Source of the DNA: Limnephilus marmoratus
Lineage: Eukaryota > Arthropoda > Insecta > Trichoptera > Limnephilidae
Assembly (NCBI GenBank): GCA_917880885.1
Contig: OU862934.1
Coordinates: 31,604,734 to 31,668,733 of the forward strand
Length of the DNA stretch: 64,000 nucleotides
Direction: 5' to 3'
Positions 29,633 to 40,768 of the stretch are shown here, one piece after another. The first letter of the stretch is position 1. Every line of letters starts with the position of its first letter. Position numbers and translations under genes: made by a program. The notes below the pieces were generated by a model. The model was given only the letters and a program-made list of their open reading frames with translations. It was not told the DNA's origin and ran no database searches.

Positions 29633-30652
29633 TGACACGTACCTTTCTCAGTTAGCAGAGAAATTCCGTTTGCATGAGCTCTCATCATCATCTCAGGGTC
29701 CTGCGTGGGATAAAAAGAAAGCTACTATCTGACGTAAATAAAAGAACTCACATTAAACAAAATGTACTTGTTATTATTGACAAGCAAAAACATAATCTAC
29801 ATAAATACCTTTGTAAACTCAAAAAAATGTAGAGAGAGAGAGAGGGAGAGAGAGATAATTCAGTTATTTTAGTAGAATCCACTCCAAATGATCATTCGTA
29901 GCTTGCCATAGTTAAAATGGCGCACCTCTTCTAACCTCAGCGACAAGGGCTCCAGATAGCTGGAGAAGAGCCCCAGAGCTGCCGCTTCGCAAGCCCATGA
30001 CACCGTGAAGCATCCAAGATTCCAGTCCATCCACAAAGGCGTCACAATGCGTCCGATGGCCATCTCTGAGCATTGAAAGGATATAAACCGCAGTTCTAGA
30101 CTGTAAACGTGATTTAAGAAGTGCCTGCAGTCTTCACCAAAGTTGTCCTCGGTGATATTGGATTGTACGTGGCACAAGAATCTCAGTTCTAAGCACAAGA
30201 ACACCAACCTTAGGTACCAGGCACACAGACATCATAAATACTTCCATTAGATTGTAATATTACATAGGTAACTCGATATCTCGTGATCATCACAATAAAA
30301 GTTTTCCTCGCCTCGAAAAAACAATCAACATCCTGCGTGTACCGCGACCCGGTACTATTTAACAGTCTCGTAAAGGCATCACGTCTGTTACACGCATAAT
30401 ATTGCAAATTTACACAATCATTTAGGAGTATCAAAACTCCTTACAAAATAAAACTTCCGACCAATCCATCGTTATGTCATGACGTCGCCCTTCTAATCGT
30501 TTTTTTTTTTTTCAAACCAAAAAAACAAACGAACAACGTTCCGGCAATTTGAATTTGTTATCAATCGTTTCAACGGCACCCGAAATTAATAATACTCCTT
30601 CCGAGCAAGTAGGTACCTACTGAATAACTACCAAGAAAATAATTACGTTACA
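29633..30652 (-). repeat. Gypsy-3N 5' LTR
   Basis: The 1020-bp LTR is almost the same, base for base, as the copy at 26394-27413. Sense frames at 30434-30210 (74 codons) and 30207-29869 (112 codons) are conserved; the one noticed base change alters Ile to Val in the second frame. Confidence 0.92.
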
Positions 30653-33165
30653 ATATTGCACCTGATAGTAAGCACCTCATAAATATTACGTCTCACATAA
30701 ACAAAACTTCACAAATTATGACAGATAACAATAATGATAGTTTCATTTTGGTTGGAGATTACAATTTACCCCACTTACATTGGCTACCAATTAATGAAAA
30801 CTGTGATTATATGTGTAGTGAACCGATCAATTCATTAAACCCCGCCCATTTGAACTTTATAGAATTTTTGTCATTTAATAATCTGAAACAATATAACTCT
30901 CAGAGTAATAGTATAAATAATCGCATTCTTGACTTAGCTGTGAGCAACACACTACTGAAAATTACGCCTAATAATACCTCATTAGTACCAGAGGTTGTTT
31001 ATCATAAAACACTGCTAATTTCAATTCCTATTAAAAAAATAAATAAAAACCTGAAAACTAAAGAAAATCAAATATTTCTGTACAGAAAAGCGCAGTATTC
31101 AATAATAAACACAAAATTAAATGAAATTGATTGGGATCATAAACTTATCAATCTGAATACTCAACCCGCAACTGACGTCTTCTACGACATATTGAACAAT
31201 ATTAAAATAAATTATGTACCAACTAAACCGGTTAAAAACTGTAATTATCCACCATGGTATACGTCATCTGTCATAAAAATAATTTTAAAAAAAAATGAAT
31301 ATCATAAAAATTTCAAAAAATTTCAAAATCCACGTGACTACCAAACGTTTTCACTCTTAAGATCTAGACAAAAACGAATTGCACAACAACTCTACATTAA
31401 TTATATACATACTGCTGAAAGTAACATGAATGGCAATCCTAAACTCTTTTGGAATCATTTTAATAACATGAAAAAAACACAATCGTCTTTTCCAAGGACG
31501 ATGCACCTAGATGAGAAAAAAGCAGATAATGGCCAAGACATATGCAATATTTTCATGGAATATTTCCAATCAGTTTACATAAATGATAATAATCTACCAA
31601 CATTAGATATACCAGAAAATACAAATAATATAAATATCACCACGGTCAAATTCTCACGAGAAATAGTCTTAAAAGAAATAAAAGCTCTTGACATAAACAC
31701 AAGCGCGGGGTGTGATGACATTCCCTCATACTTTATAGTTAACTGTGCGGAAACACTTGCAAAACCTCTCTGTATTATATATAATAAATCAATGAACGAA
31801 GGCACGGTACCTGAAATATGGAAAAGAGCCTATGAAACACCAATTCACAAAAATGGTGAAAAAAATAATGTTAAAAACTATCGGCCGATTTCAAAACTAA
31901 CAATATTCAGTAAGTTAATGGAAAAAATTGTTTACAAATATCTAAGTCCGCAACTGAATCACATCATTACAACAAAGCAACATGGTTTTACAAAAGGCAC
32001 AAATGTGGAAAGTAACCTCGTTCTTCTTACTGAATTCATTGTCGATCACATGGACAACCGCACTCAAGTAGATATCATATATACAGACTTTGCCAAAGCA
32101 TTTGATAAAATTAATCAAAAACTATTACTCAGAAAACTTTGGTCATTAGGTATACGTGGTAATTTATTTCGTTGGGTTACATCTTATATACTCAAGAGAT
32201 CACAAGCAGTAGCAATAAAGGGTTTCGAATCAGATTTCAGTGAAATATCCTCTGGGATCCAACAGGGTTCTCATCTCGGACCATTGTTTTTCATTTTATA
32301 TATCAATGATTTGGTCGAAATACTCTGAAATAGAATTATTTGCTGATGATGCCAAGCTATACAAACCAATAAAAAGTCTAAACGATTGTGTCAATTTATA
32401 ACATGATTTAAACAATATATTTACCTATTGCCAACATAATCAACTATTTCTAAATATCTCAAAATGTCATCATATTATCTTTTCAAGAAATAAAAATAAA
32501 ACATTATTTAATTATTCTATACTACAACAACATTGCAACAGTCTCAGATATTCGTGATCTTGGAATAACCCTTGATAGTAAACTACAATATAACCTTCAT
32601 ATACAACAAATCACAAATAAAGCTTCCAAAATGTTAGGTTTCATCATAAGAAACACAAAACCTTTTTAATAGCATCAATATTATTAAGCAACTCTACTTT
32701 GCCTATGTACGTAGTCATCTGGAGTTTGCATCAGTTGTTTGGTCTCCATTTTACAAAATCCACATAAACAAAATCGAGTCTATTCAAAACAACTTCTTAA
32801 AATATCTTTATTACAAGTCATTTGTAAGATTTAATAATTTTGCAGAGGCAGCTTCACACTTTAAAATTGATTCATTGAGTGTACGAAGGCATCATATGGA
32901 TGCACTATTCTTGTATAAAGTAGTCAACAATAATATTCAATCCCCAGAGTTGCTAAATAAAATTCAATTCAATGTACCTGCACGTTCAACACGCTCTTCT
33001 GTCCTGTTCAGGGTGGATCAATGCAAGACAAACTGTAAGCAGAATTCTTGCCTGAATAGACTATGCAATAGTTATAATAGCGTATTATCCAATGTTGACA
33101 TTTTCAATTGCAAACTTACTGAATATAAAAGGTCGATAAAAGAGTATTTCTCTGATGGTTCTTGA
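30653..33165 (+). pseudogene. LINE-f ORF2: endonuclease end, reverse transcriptase, C-terminus
   Basis: A long open frame (30718-32328) holds the endonuclease end (FILVGDYNLPHLHW, RILDLAVSNT), the linker, and reverse transcriptase motifs NYRPISKLTIFSKLMEKIV, KQHGFTKGTNVESNL, YTDFAKAFDKINQ and GIQQGSHLGPLFFILYINDL. A frameshift near 32325 puts the active-site LFADDAKLY in a second frame (32340 onward). Further breaks occur before the C-terminal frame 32875-33165, with RRHHMDALFLYKVVNN and NVPARSTRSS. The FADD box is intact but the gene is not. Confidence 0.85.
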
Positions 33166-33508
33166 ATAATGTTATGTTTTTATTGTTTATATTTCTGTTA
33201 TGATTTGATTTATATGTACAACTTCTCTCCATGGCTACCAATGTATTGATAGATTTTTTGTTTTGTAGTTTTTCATTTTTATATTAAAAAAAATTGTTTT
33301 GAGTATATATATATATATTTTTTTTTGTTTTATATAATTTTGGATTAATATTCCTTTTTTAAAAAATTAACTTACTTATTCTTATTATGCTGTCTCAGTA
33401 GAAGTAAAGTCACAAGGACGAAATCCGTTATTGGTTTTATTTTGGCTATTTAATACTATGTACAAAATGAAATAAATATAAACTGTCGATTTCCCGAAAA
33501 TTAATAAA
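33166..33508. other. LINE-f 3' UTR and AT-rich spacer
   Basis: UTR of LINE-f to about 33370, including a short (TA)n run at 33304-33319, then AT-rich sequence up to the minus-strand endonuclease fragment. No gene seen. Confidence 0.55.
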
Positions 33509-33904
33509 TTAATAATTGTACGTAAAAATGCACCCGAAATGATTTGTGATTGTCGTTTGTATAACTGTAGATGCTATGTTTTTTATGTCTTGAATATTTG
33601 TAAAAACATGATCTATGCACGAAGGTCCTTGACCTGGAATAATTCTCGTAAATGAATTAATACACGATATATAATTTAATTCTGCCATCATATTAAGATA
33701 ATTACCTTTATCATTAGACGAGTAATCATTTGCGATATTCAGGTTAATGTCTCCGACAACAATGGTTTTCTTATTTCTGTTCGCAAGAAGGATGCGTTTT
33801 AGTTCATCTAACATATATTCGTAATATTGAGGCGTGAGTTCTATATATAGCAAATATGCTAAAGGCATATTTTGGTAACTGATTTCCATATATAGGATTA
33901 ACAA
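33509..33904 (-). pseudogene. LINE-h: endonuclease fragment
   Basis: The minus frame encodes the second half of an APE-type endonuclease: TIVVGDINLNIANDY, NSFTRIIPGQGPSCIDHVF and TTITNHFGCIF, with catalytic D, N and H positions in place. Neither the beginning nor a reverse transcriptase is adjacent, and it lies head-to-head with LINE-i. The IPGQGPSCIDHVF form is close to the LINE-j/LINE-p type. Confidence 0.75.
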
Positions 33905-34372
33905 TATGGGGAAATACTACTATAACCAATTTGAAACAAGTCCAAGTTGTACAAAACGGAGCTGTTTCAGAGTGCCAAAACTTTTCCTGTTAAGGCAATA
34001 CTATAGCACAAAATTATAATTCGGAATATATTTACCCCGCAGCATTAAGAAAAATTAGAACATAAATACCGCACTAGATTCACGAGTTAATTGTTCCGAA
34101 ATTTAATAATAAGTACGGATAGAGAACGTTTGAATACAACAAACCGAAGATATTTAATTTATTGCCTGACGCTATAAAGCAATGTAATTTTCTGAATAAG
34201 GTTAATTATATGGTGAAAAATTGGCTATCGAAAAAAATATATTTATATTGATATGTATGAAAAAATGTTGAATCAGTACATATAATAAATAATATGTAAA
34301 TTATAACTTTTAAAATGTATATGTAACTTAACTATAAGCACCTGTTGACAAGCCAAATCAATTGGCTTAGTA
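33893..34372 (+). mobile_element. LINE-i: 3' end of a LINE
   Basis: The plus strand encodes, with stops, GLTIWGNTTITNLKQVQVVQ and later KPKIFNLLPDAIKQCNFLNK and YMVKNWLSKKIYLY, the usual end of a CR1/Jockey-type reverse transcriptase. The UTR ends with CACCTGTTGACAAGCCAA and TTGGCTTAGTAGGACTTG (34341-34379), a stem-loop resembling the one at the end of LINE-e (13590-13626). Confidence 0.7.
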
Positions 34373-34376
34373 GGAC

Positions 34377-35300
34377 TTGTTTGTTGATATTTACGTATTA
34401 ACTATACTTATCGTTCAAAATGCTAAACAGACAATACAAGCATCAAAATCTGCAAACGCCCAGTCCAACGAAACAGAAAACTTACAAACTTCATCCATAG
34501 ATGGCGGAATCCAAAGCCTGTTGACCTCCGAACTATTCAAAATGGAAATAAATAATTTTAAAACCGCTTTAATGAATTTTGTTGAGGAAAAATTTGACAA
34601 ATATGCCCAAAAATATGATTTGATGATGTCGCAGAACAAAGAAATCATAAAATCAATACAATTCATATCGGATCAACACGACGAACTGAGAAAGCGCATA
34701 AATGATGTTGAAATATCACAGAAGAAAGTCTACACTGATTTACAAAGCCGCATCCGGGCATTGGAGACTGACGCGGAACAGAAAAATAGGGAAGTAAACT
34801 TAAAATCCCTAGAATTTCGCGGAATTCCTGAAATTCAAGATGAAACACCAGATAACTTAAAAGACATTATATACAATATAAGCAAAACAACAAACTGCAA
34901 TCTAGGATCAAAGGACATCGAAGAAATCTACCGAATTACGCGAAGAGAAAAACCTACTCAAGCCAGGGATAACAAACCACGGACAGTTATTGTGAAACTA
35001 ACCTCAGTAATGCATAAAGAACATTTGCACTCTGCAATAAAAAAATTTAATCAAAGTGAAAATAAAGAGAAAAAAATGAATACAAGTGTTATAGGTATGT
35101 CAGGTCCCAGAAACCCAATATATGTTTCTGAACACCTAACTTTCCAAGCTAAACGATTATGGTTCCTGGCCAGGCAGTTAGCACGGGAACACAGTTATAG
35201 GTATGTCTGGACAAAGGCTGGGAGAATTTTTGTAAAAAGGGACGATAATTCAAGGCCGATACTGATAGATTCGGAGCAAAAGCTAACGGACATTAAATGA
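34377..35300 (+). CDS. LINE-j ORF1: coiled-coil RNA-binding protein
   Basis: The frame is open for 307 codons. The first codon is a TTG; the first in-frame ATG is at 34542 (residue 56), so the natural start is uncertain and a 5' lesion is possible. A coiled coil (FVEEKFDKYAQKYDLMMSQN through QSRIRALETDAEQK) is followed by an RRM-like region (NLKSLEFRGIPE) and a C-terminal domain with RTVIVKLTS, IYVSEHLTFQAKRLWFLA and YVWTKAGRIFVKRD, matching LINE-f ORF1 and the LINE-p remnant. It probably acts as an RNA chaperone for LINE-j RNA. Confidence 0.82.
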   Translation: MFVDIYVLTILIVQNAKQTIQASKSANAQSNETENLQTSSIDGGIQSLLTSELFKMEINNFKTALMNFVEEKFDKYAQKYDLMMSQNKEIIKSIQFISDQHDELRKRINDVEISQKKVYTDLQSRIRALETDAEQKNREVNLKSLEFRGIPEIQDETPDNLKDIIYNISKTTNCNLGSKDIEEIYRITRREKPTQARDNKPRTVIVKLTSVMHKEHLHSAIKKFNQSENKEKKMNTSVIGMSGPRNPIYVSEHLTFQAKRLWFLARQLAREHSYRYVWTKAGRIFVKRDDNSRPILIDSEQKLTDIK

Positions 35301-35590
35301 CTAGAAGGTACTGTTTTTTCTATTATATTATTATTATTTTCGACAACAAGTACCAAACATCAAGATCACTATCATATCATTCCATTTATTACCATATTAT
35401 ACACAAAATACTTCAAACTATTATTAATACCGTTCAATATGAACCAAACACTAGCATTATCTCCAACAACAAATACCAAACTTCTTAAATTAAAATATTT
35501 ATATAATCTAATCACTCTCTTTGCAATTTTAAATACAGGCCCAAAACTCAGCCATCCTAAGATAACAATTAATAATATAAATAAAATAAA

Positions 35591-38575
35591 ATGGGTTTAA
35601 ACGCATATATGGAAATAGATAATATAGGAGAGCCAAACAATGAATTTTTCATAGAAGAAATTGATGAACTCAAAGAATTTAATTGGAGTTTAAACAAAAT
35701 CAATATTATTCATCAAAATATCCGTACAATGGAAAATCTTGATGACTTTCTTGTATTTTTAGACAGCATCAAGTCGACGGCAAGATTTCATATAATAATC
35801 CTTACAGAATGCAGACTGAATGACTCATATCTCGCAAAACAAATTAAAGGATATCATGAATATCATACAACAAAACATTTAAATCAAAACAGTGGAGTCG
35901 TAACTTACATTCGAGATGACATCCACTCTCAAGTACAAGAAATCTGTATCAGTCAATCAAATTGTCTGAAAATAGAAATTAATGGACATCTATGTATTTT
36001 AGCCATTTACAGATCACCATCATTCCACGACATACATCCATTTCTGGATAACCTCATATCTGAACTAAAAAAATGTAGTGATTTCAAACAACAAATAGTG
36101 ATGGGAGATATAAATATTAACACATTTGGAATTATACACCGACAATGTCATGATTACATGTGCGCCATGGCAGAAAACAACTTCGCAATAAATATTACAG
36201 TTCCTACCAGGGTTCAAAATAATAGCATGTCATGTTTAGATCACATAAATACCAGAAATATTATGGCTTCCAATGCATTTGTTATACACAATACAATAAC
36301 TGATCACTATACAACAGCAATCAGCATTCCAATCATATCTCTTAAAAAGCAAGTAAAATATAACCAGTTTACGTCAACCATCTGCTATGAGGGACTAATT
36401 AGGGATCTAAATAATGAAACATGGACAGATGTATGTGAAGTGACTGATGTTAACAACGCACTCAACTTATTTATTAACAAAATCAACATGCATATAACAC
36501 AAAATTCAAAAGATAAACTCATTTCACATAAACAAATACAACTTACTCCTTGGATTAGCAGTGGTATTGTAAAAGCTATACACAAAAGAAATCATTTACA
36601 CAAAGTGGCGACCAAAGACCCACAAAACACTCTTAAACAAGAGAATTACCGTAGGTATCGTAACATTTGTAAAGATGTTATGCGTAAGGCAAAAGAACGT
36701 TACTATAAGCATCAACTCGACCAAGATCCATCTAGTAAAAACATGTGGAACATCGTTAAACAAATTACCAATACTAAACATAAAATTGACCCTAATATTA
36801 ACGAACTCCTAATTGGAAACACTGCCACCACTGATTCGGACATAATTGCTTGCCACACTAACCAATACTTTACAACGGTTGGGTCTAACCTTGCGGAAAA
36901 TATCCTAAGTGTCACCAAGGAAACTGAAGACTCACTGGCATCTTCAATAGAAACAAAACACAATTCTTTTTCTTTTCAATTCTCACCTACGACAAATGCA
37001 GAGGTTTTAAAAATTATTGAAAATCTTAACAATACACATTCGAAAGGTCCTGACGGTCTTAACACTCATATACTAAAAATTATTAAATACAATATTGCAT
37101 CACCTCTATCGAACATTTTTAATAAAAGTTTTACTTCAGGGGTTTTCCCCGACCATCTTAAAAAGTCTTTAGTAGTACCAATCTACAAAAATGGACCCAA
37201 AAACCAAGTGGGCAATTATAGGCCAATATCCCTGTTAAGTGCTATCTCAAAAATTATAGAAAAAAATTTTAAAAACAGATTAAGTAACTATGTAGAGAGC
37301 CGAAAACTTTTAAGCAAAAATCAGTTCGGCTTTCGGCCGGGAAGGGGAACGGATGATGCGATAGCGCAACTTACAGAACATATTTCTGGAAATATAGATC
37401 GCGGAAAGAAAAACATTGCACTGTTCTTAGACTTAGCCAAGGCTTTTGATACAATTTCTCATAAATTACTCCTCAAAAGATTAAAAAATATTGGCATTGT
37501 AGGTATGCCCTACGAATGGTTAAAGAGTTACTTAACGGGTAGAAGCCAGCAACTCAAAATGGGAAAAACAGTGAGTAAATCACTAGGGACTAACTTTGGG
37601 GTACCGCAGGGAAGCACTTTGGGACCTCTTCTATTTATAATCTACATAAATGAGTTATGCGAGCTAAAAGTAGGCGGAAAAATTATTACATTCGCTGACA
37701 ATACGGTAGCTATATTTGAAGGAGATGACTGGACTCAAACACATAAACATGCTGAAAGTGGAATCAAAGCGATAAAACAATGGCTTGACAAAAATCTACT
37801 TACACTAAATATAGCAAAAACTAAATACATAAGATTCAGCTCAACTATTAAAGGACAACCTAGTACATCACACACAATAAAAACACATAAGCATAACTGT
37901 AATTCCGATAATATTGATTCTATCTGCAATTGTGAAGTTTTGGAAAGTGTGAAAAACATCAAATATCTAGGCGTTATTATAGACAATCACCTTAAGTGGA
38001 AATACCACATCGACAACCTCACAATAAGGGTGAGAAAATTGATCCACATATTCTTTGTATTACGAAATATAATCAAACAGCAAGACCTAAGAAAAATATA
38101 TTTCGGATTATGCAACCCCATCTTAACGTATGGTTGTATTGGTTGGGGAGCGTCAGGTAGAACAATTCTAGATCCACTAGTGAAGGCCCAGAAATCCATA
38201 ATTAGAGTCATTATGCGTAAACCCTATAGGTTTTCTAGCGATCAACTCTACAAAAAATTTAATGTACTTGATGTTCGTCAAAACTACATAAAAAAGGTTA
38301 TTATCCACGTACACAAAAATCTAGGAAAACTCAAAAAAATTGATCATAATTACACCACAAGAAGTCACACCAGAAAGGATCTTGTGATCCCAGTGAGCAA
38401 TACGTCGAAGTTCCAAAATACATATACATATCTGGTACCAAAATTATACAATAAAATCCCCCCAGAATTAAATATTAAAACATGCAAAATGACATGCATC
38501 GGTTCAATAATAAATAAATGGTTAATTGGATTAGGGAGGGTTGAGTCTGAAAAATTATTAAATAATGTAACTTAA
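35591..38575 (+). CDS. LINE-j ORF2: endonuclease-reverse transcriptase with FADN active site
   Basis: A continuous 994-codon frame. Endonuclease, residues about 35-235: IILTECRLND, GVVTYIRDD, LAIYRSPSF, VMGDININ, SCLDHIN and TDHYTTAI. Reverse transcriptase, about 470-760: NYRPISLLSAISKIIEK, QFGFRPGRGTDDAIAQL, LFLDLAKAFDTISH and GVPQGSTLGPLLFIIYIN. The catalytic box at residues 701-704 reads FADN (AAT at 37700-37702), whereas related copies here read FADD or YADD. The second aspartate binds catalytic metal, so this copy is probably inactive despite its open frame. The thumb and C-terminus (IKYLGVIIDNHLKW, YGCIGWGAS, KLYNKIPPEL) are present. Confidence 0.92.
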   Translation: MGLNAYMEIDNIGEPNNEFFIEEIDELKEFNWSLNKINIIHQNIRTMENLDDFLVFLDSIKSTARFHIIILTECRLNDSYLAKQIKGYHEYHTTKHLNQNSGVVTYIRDDIHSQVQEICISQSNCLKIEINGHLCILAIYRSPSFHDIHPFLDNLISELKKCSDFKQQIVMGDININTFGIIHRQCHDYMCAMAENNFAINITVPTRVQNNSMSCLDHINTRNIMASNAFVIHNTITDHYTTAISIPIISLKKQVKYNQFTSTICYEGLIRDLNNETWTDVCEVTDVNNALNLFINKINMHITQNSKDKLISHKQIQLTPWISSGIVKAIHKRNHLHKVATKDPQNTLKQENYRRYRNICKDVMRKAKERYYKHQLDQDPSSKNMWNIVKQITNTKHKIDPNINELLIGNTATTDSDIIACHTNQYFTTVGSNLAENILSVTKETEDSLASSIETKHNSFSFQFSPTTNAEVLKIIENLNNTHSKGPDGLNTHILKIIKYNIASPLSNIFNKSFTSGVFPDHLKKSLVVPIYKNGPKNQVGNYRPISLLSAISKIIEKNFKNRLSNYVESRKLLSKNQFGFRPGRGTDDAIAQLTEHISGNIDRGKKNIALFLDLAKAFDTISHKLLLKRLKNIGIVGMPYEWLKSYLTGRSQQLKMGKTVSKSLGTNFGVPQGSTLGPLLFIIYINELCELKVGGKIITFADNTVAIFEGDDWTQTHKHAESGIKAIKQWLDKNLLTLNIAKTKYIRFSSTIKGQPSTSHTIKTHKHNCNSDNIDSICNCEVLESVKNIKYLGVIIDNHLKWKYHIDNLTIRVRKLIHIFFVLRNIIKQQDLRKIYFGLCNPILTYGCIGWGASGRTILDPLVKAQKSIIRVIMRKPYRFSSDQLYKKFNVLDVRQNYIKKVIIHVHKNLGKLKKIDHNYTTRSHTRKDLVIPVSNTSKFQNTYTYLVPKLYNKIPPELNIKTCKMTCIGSIINKWLIGLGRVESEKLLNNVT

Positions 38576-38850
38576 AACTTAAAATTTTACATGGTTAACT
38601 ATTAAATGGCACAATCAGTAAAAACTTAGTATATATTTAATCTAAAAAAAAAACACCTTGTTTTTTTTAGTACAGAATACATTTTTGGCATTTTTCACCA
38701 GCATTTGGTTCCTTAGAACGGGCAATCTGCCTAGCTAGGAACTAATATAGACAAACAAGACATAATAACACTTGTACACATTTTAATATTTACAGTTATT
38801 TTGAAATATTATTATTATGTTATTTTGCTGTATAAATGTATCTTATGTAA

Positions 38851-38889
<39 letters not shown>

Positions 38890-38893
38890 ATGA
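38576..38893 (+). other. LINE-j 3' UTR, hairpin and AAAT tail
   Basis: This is the UTR after the ORF2 stop. A predicted stem near 38709-38745 (TTGGTTCCTTAG, TAGCTAGGAACTAA) lies about 100 bases before a run of roughly ten TAAA units. In LINEs such a terminal structure and short repeats are where the enzyme starts copying. Confidence 0.7.
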
Positions 38894-39048
38894 AAAAAAT
38901 AAATTTTAAAAATTCTACTAGGATTAAATAAAATTGACCGTGGAGTAGGCCTACTAGGGAAACCACGTTTTAAAAACGCATCAAGTACACTACCTCACAG
39001 GTGGCGTGGAAACGTGTGCATAGTATAGGAAAAACAACTTGAGTAATA

Positions 39049-39330
39049 TTTTTTTTTTAAATTTTTTTTTTATTTATTTTTTTTTTTTATTTCTATTCTT
39101 GAACATACACAATACAGATTATTACATCAGTTTACATAGATATTAAGTTTAGTAAAAAGAAAAAAAGTGTTAATCATCCGTAACTGTATGTATGTAAGTA
39201 CCTTGTAGTATTTTGTGAACACCTCACTAGGCGAACCTGTGCTGAGGTGTTTCCATGTTTGGGAGTAAATGCTATGCTGTCAACATAAGTAGAAACACCG
39301 TATCCTCCTTGAAATTGTCAAGAAGGACAC
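39049..39330 (-). mobile_element. LINE 3' end, non-coding fragment
   Basis: A T-rich run (39049-39094) followed by UTR and the stem CACCTCACTAGGCGAACCTG with TGCTGAGGTG (39219-39250). The same stem (CCTCACTAGGTGGTCCTGTG) is found at the 3' end of LINE-p (56623-56650), so this is a 5'-truncated relative on the minus strand. Confidence 0.6.
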
Positions 39331-40768
39331 TGTGGGTCGACCCATGGCGTGATTTTAGAATCGCTGTTTCTCAGAAATAATGAATCTTAGGGGAAAAAGT
39401 ATACGGACAATTTTATTATATTCTTTTTTTATTTCCGTATTGATGATTAAAAAAAAAATCAAGGTAAAGCAGTTTATTCACAGTCCTCCTCCCTTGGGAT
39501 TCCTGTTCCAAGACTGACTGTAGGTTGTTGTATGAATATTTCATCATGATTTCCTGTTCTTTATGTGTGATTAATTCCACAAAAAAAGAAAAATTACATT
39601 GAAAGAGTTTTTTCTTCAACCACCATGCTAGGCACGTGCTCGTATTGTGGTCGATTTTATATACAATGCAATAACATTTGAAATTTAAAAGAAAGTGAAT
39701 GAATATAAAATAATGAAATAATTTAAAAGAGATTGAATAAATGTAGTGGAATATAGATGTACCTATATAAAATCTATAGTAGGTATATGAAGGAATATAA
39801 AAAGAATGTAATTTAAAAATATATAAAGTCAAAGTTAGTACTACGTAGGCCCTAAGGTATCTGGAGCATATCAGTTTTGTTAAACAGTTTAACGTAATTA
39901 ATATTATGCGTTGAATCTGGGTTGTGTTGTTGTCAACTTTTATATTTTATTATAAATTTGAAATGAGCGGGAGAAAAAGAAATCCATGCTTAAGTAAATG
40001 GTTTATTTCGAGATGTAAATTTGATGAACATTCTCTTAAAAAACACAAAAAAATATATTTTTCAAATTTTCGTCTTCCGATGTTTGGCATAAGCTTTACT
40101 GCAGCTTTAAATTTGGGGATAAAGCCGATTTCTTCAGAGTTTACACACATCGAACACTTCCTGCAACCTGCTTCAATTTTTATCCTTCACAGTACCACAC
40201 CTACCGTCGTACCATACATAGCGTTCTAGAATAAAAAATAATACTAAAATTTTCACTTTAAATACCAAGGAAATCGGCAATGATCACAAACCTGTAACTG
40301 TAATGTATCATAATATCATGGGAGGAGACCCACCACTTTCCCAACGGCGTTATAAGGAAACATATGGTTTCCTCCTTCACCGCACACGTCTAGACTCTAC
40401 TTTTTTTTTAATGAAGCTACTTGAACGACTCTAGACCGTCCAATGTCCATGCATACGGGATTAGTAATCAGTATGCAAGTACTTACATTAACATAATTCA
40501 AAAGATAAATAGAAGTAGCAGCCCGTGGAATAATTCTTCTGAAATAGGTAACATCAAAAAGAGATAATAGTGTTAGTAAAAGAAAAATAAAAATAAAAAC
40601 AATGGCTATGACCAGTCAAAGAAACCTTCTGTAAATAAAAATAGTAATGAGGAAAAACAGTTATATGATTATGTTATAATGTAAGTAATTACTATAATAG
40701 CGGAAAGAAAATAAAATATATAAAAAGAAAAGCCAGAGAAAGTATTCCATAGACCACCGGGCAGTCAC
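39331..40768. other. No recognisable gene
   Basis: AT-rich sequence. Frames at 39832-39416 (minus, 138 codons) and 39924-40229 (plus, 101 codons, SGRKRNPCLSKWF and HSLKKHKKIYFSNF) have no feature I recognise, and the composition suggests chance. The strip 38894-39048 is likewise blank. Confidence 0.5.

Larger units (their letters stand above)
26394..30652 (-). mobile_element. Gypsy-3N: non-autonomous relative of Gypsy-3
   Basis: Two 1020-bp LTRs of equal length frame a 2219-bp interior without gag or pol. The target ATAT is present on both sides (26390-26393 and 30653-30656), and the host LINE-f endonuclease frame continues across it. Primer site, polypurine tract, parts of the leader and much of the 3' spacer match Gypsy-3, while everything from gag to integrase is absent. 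Only one LTR difference was noticed by eye (T/C near 26863 and 30107). It must have used proteins of another element, most simply Gypsy-3 or a sibling. Confidence 0.93.
24240..33370 (+). mobile_element. LINE-f: non-LTR retrotransposon interrupted by LINE-g and Gypsy-3N
   Basis: A plus-strand LINE with ORF1 (24367-25133) and ORF2 (26127 to 33165) separated by two later insertions: LINE-g (25204-26117, 9-bp target) and Gypsy-3N (26394-30652, 4-bp target). Without them it would be about 4 kb. The 3' UTR runs to about 33370 through a (TA)n stretch (33304-33319). ORF1 belongs to the coiled-coil plus FP-like type and ORF2 to the CR1/L2/Jockey assemblage. Both frames are damaged. Confidence 0.85.
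34377..38893 (+). mobile_element. LINE-j: nearly full-length LINE with two open ORFs
   Basis: ORF1 (34377-35300), a 290-bp spacer, ORF2 (35591-38575), a 3' UTR with a stem (GGTTCCTTAG / CTAGGAACTA near 38709-38745) and an (AAAT)n tail at 38850-38891. No frame-breaking lesion is seen in either ORF, which makes it the best-preserved LINE in the window. ORF2 however has an altered active site. Relatives in the window are LINE-o and LINE-p. The exact 5' end and TSD were not found. Confidence 0.85.

Noticed and set aside
39416..40229. Two 100-138 codon frames as host genes
   Set aside because: Composition is extremely AT-rich with Phe/Tyr/Ile runs; the frames overlap no recognisable domain and lack splice or start context.
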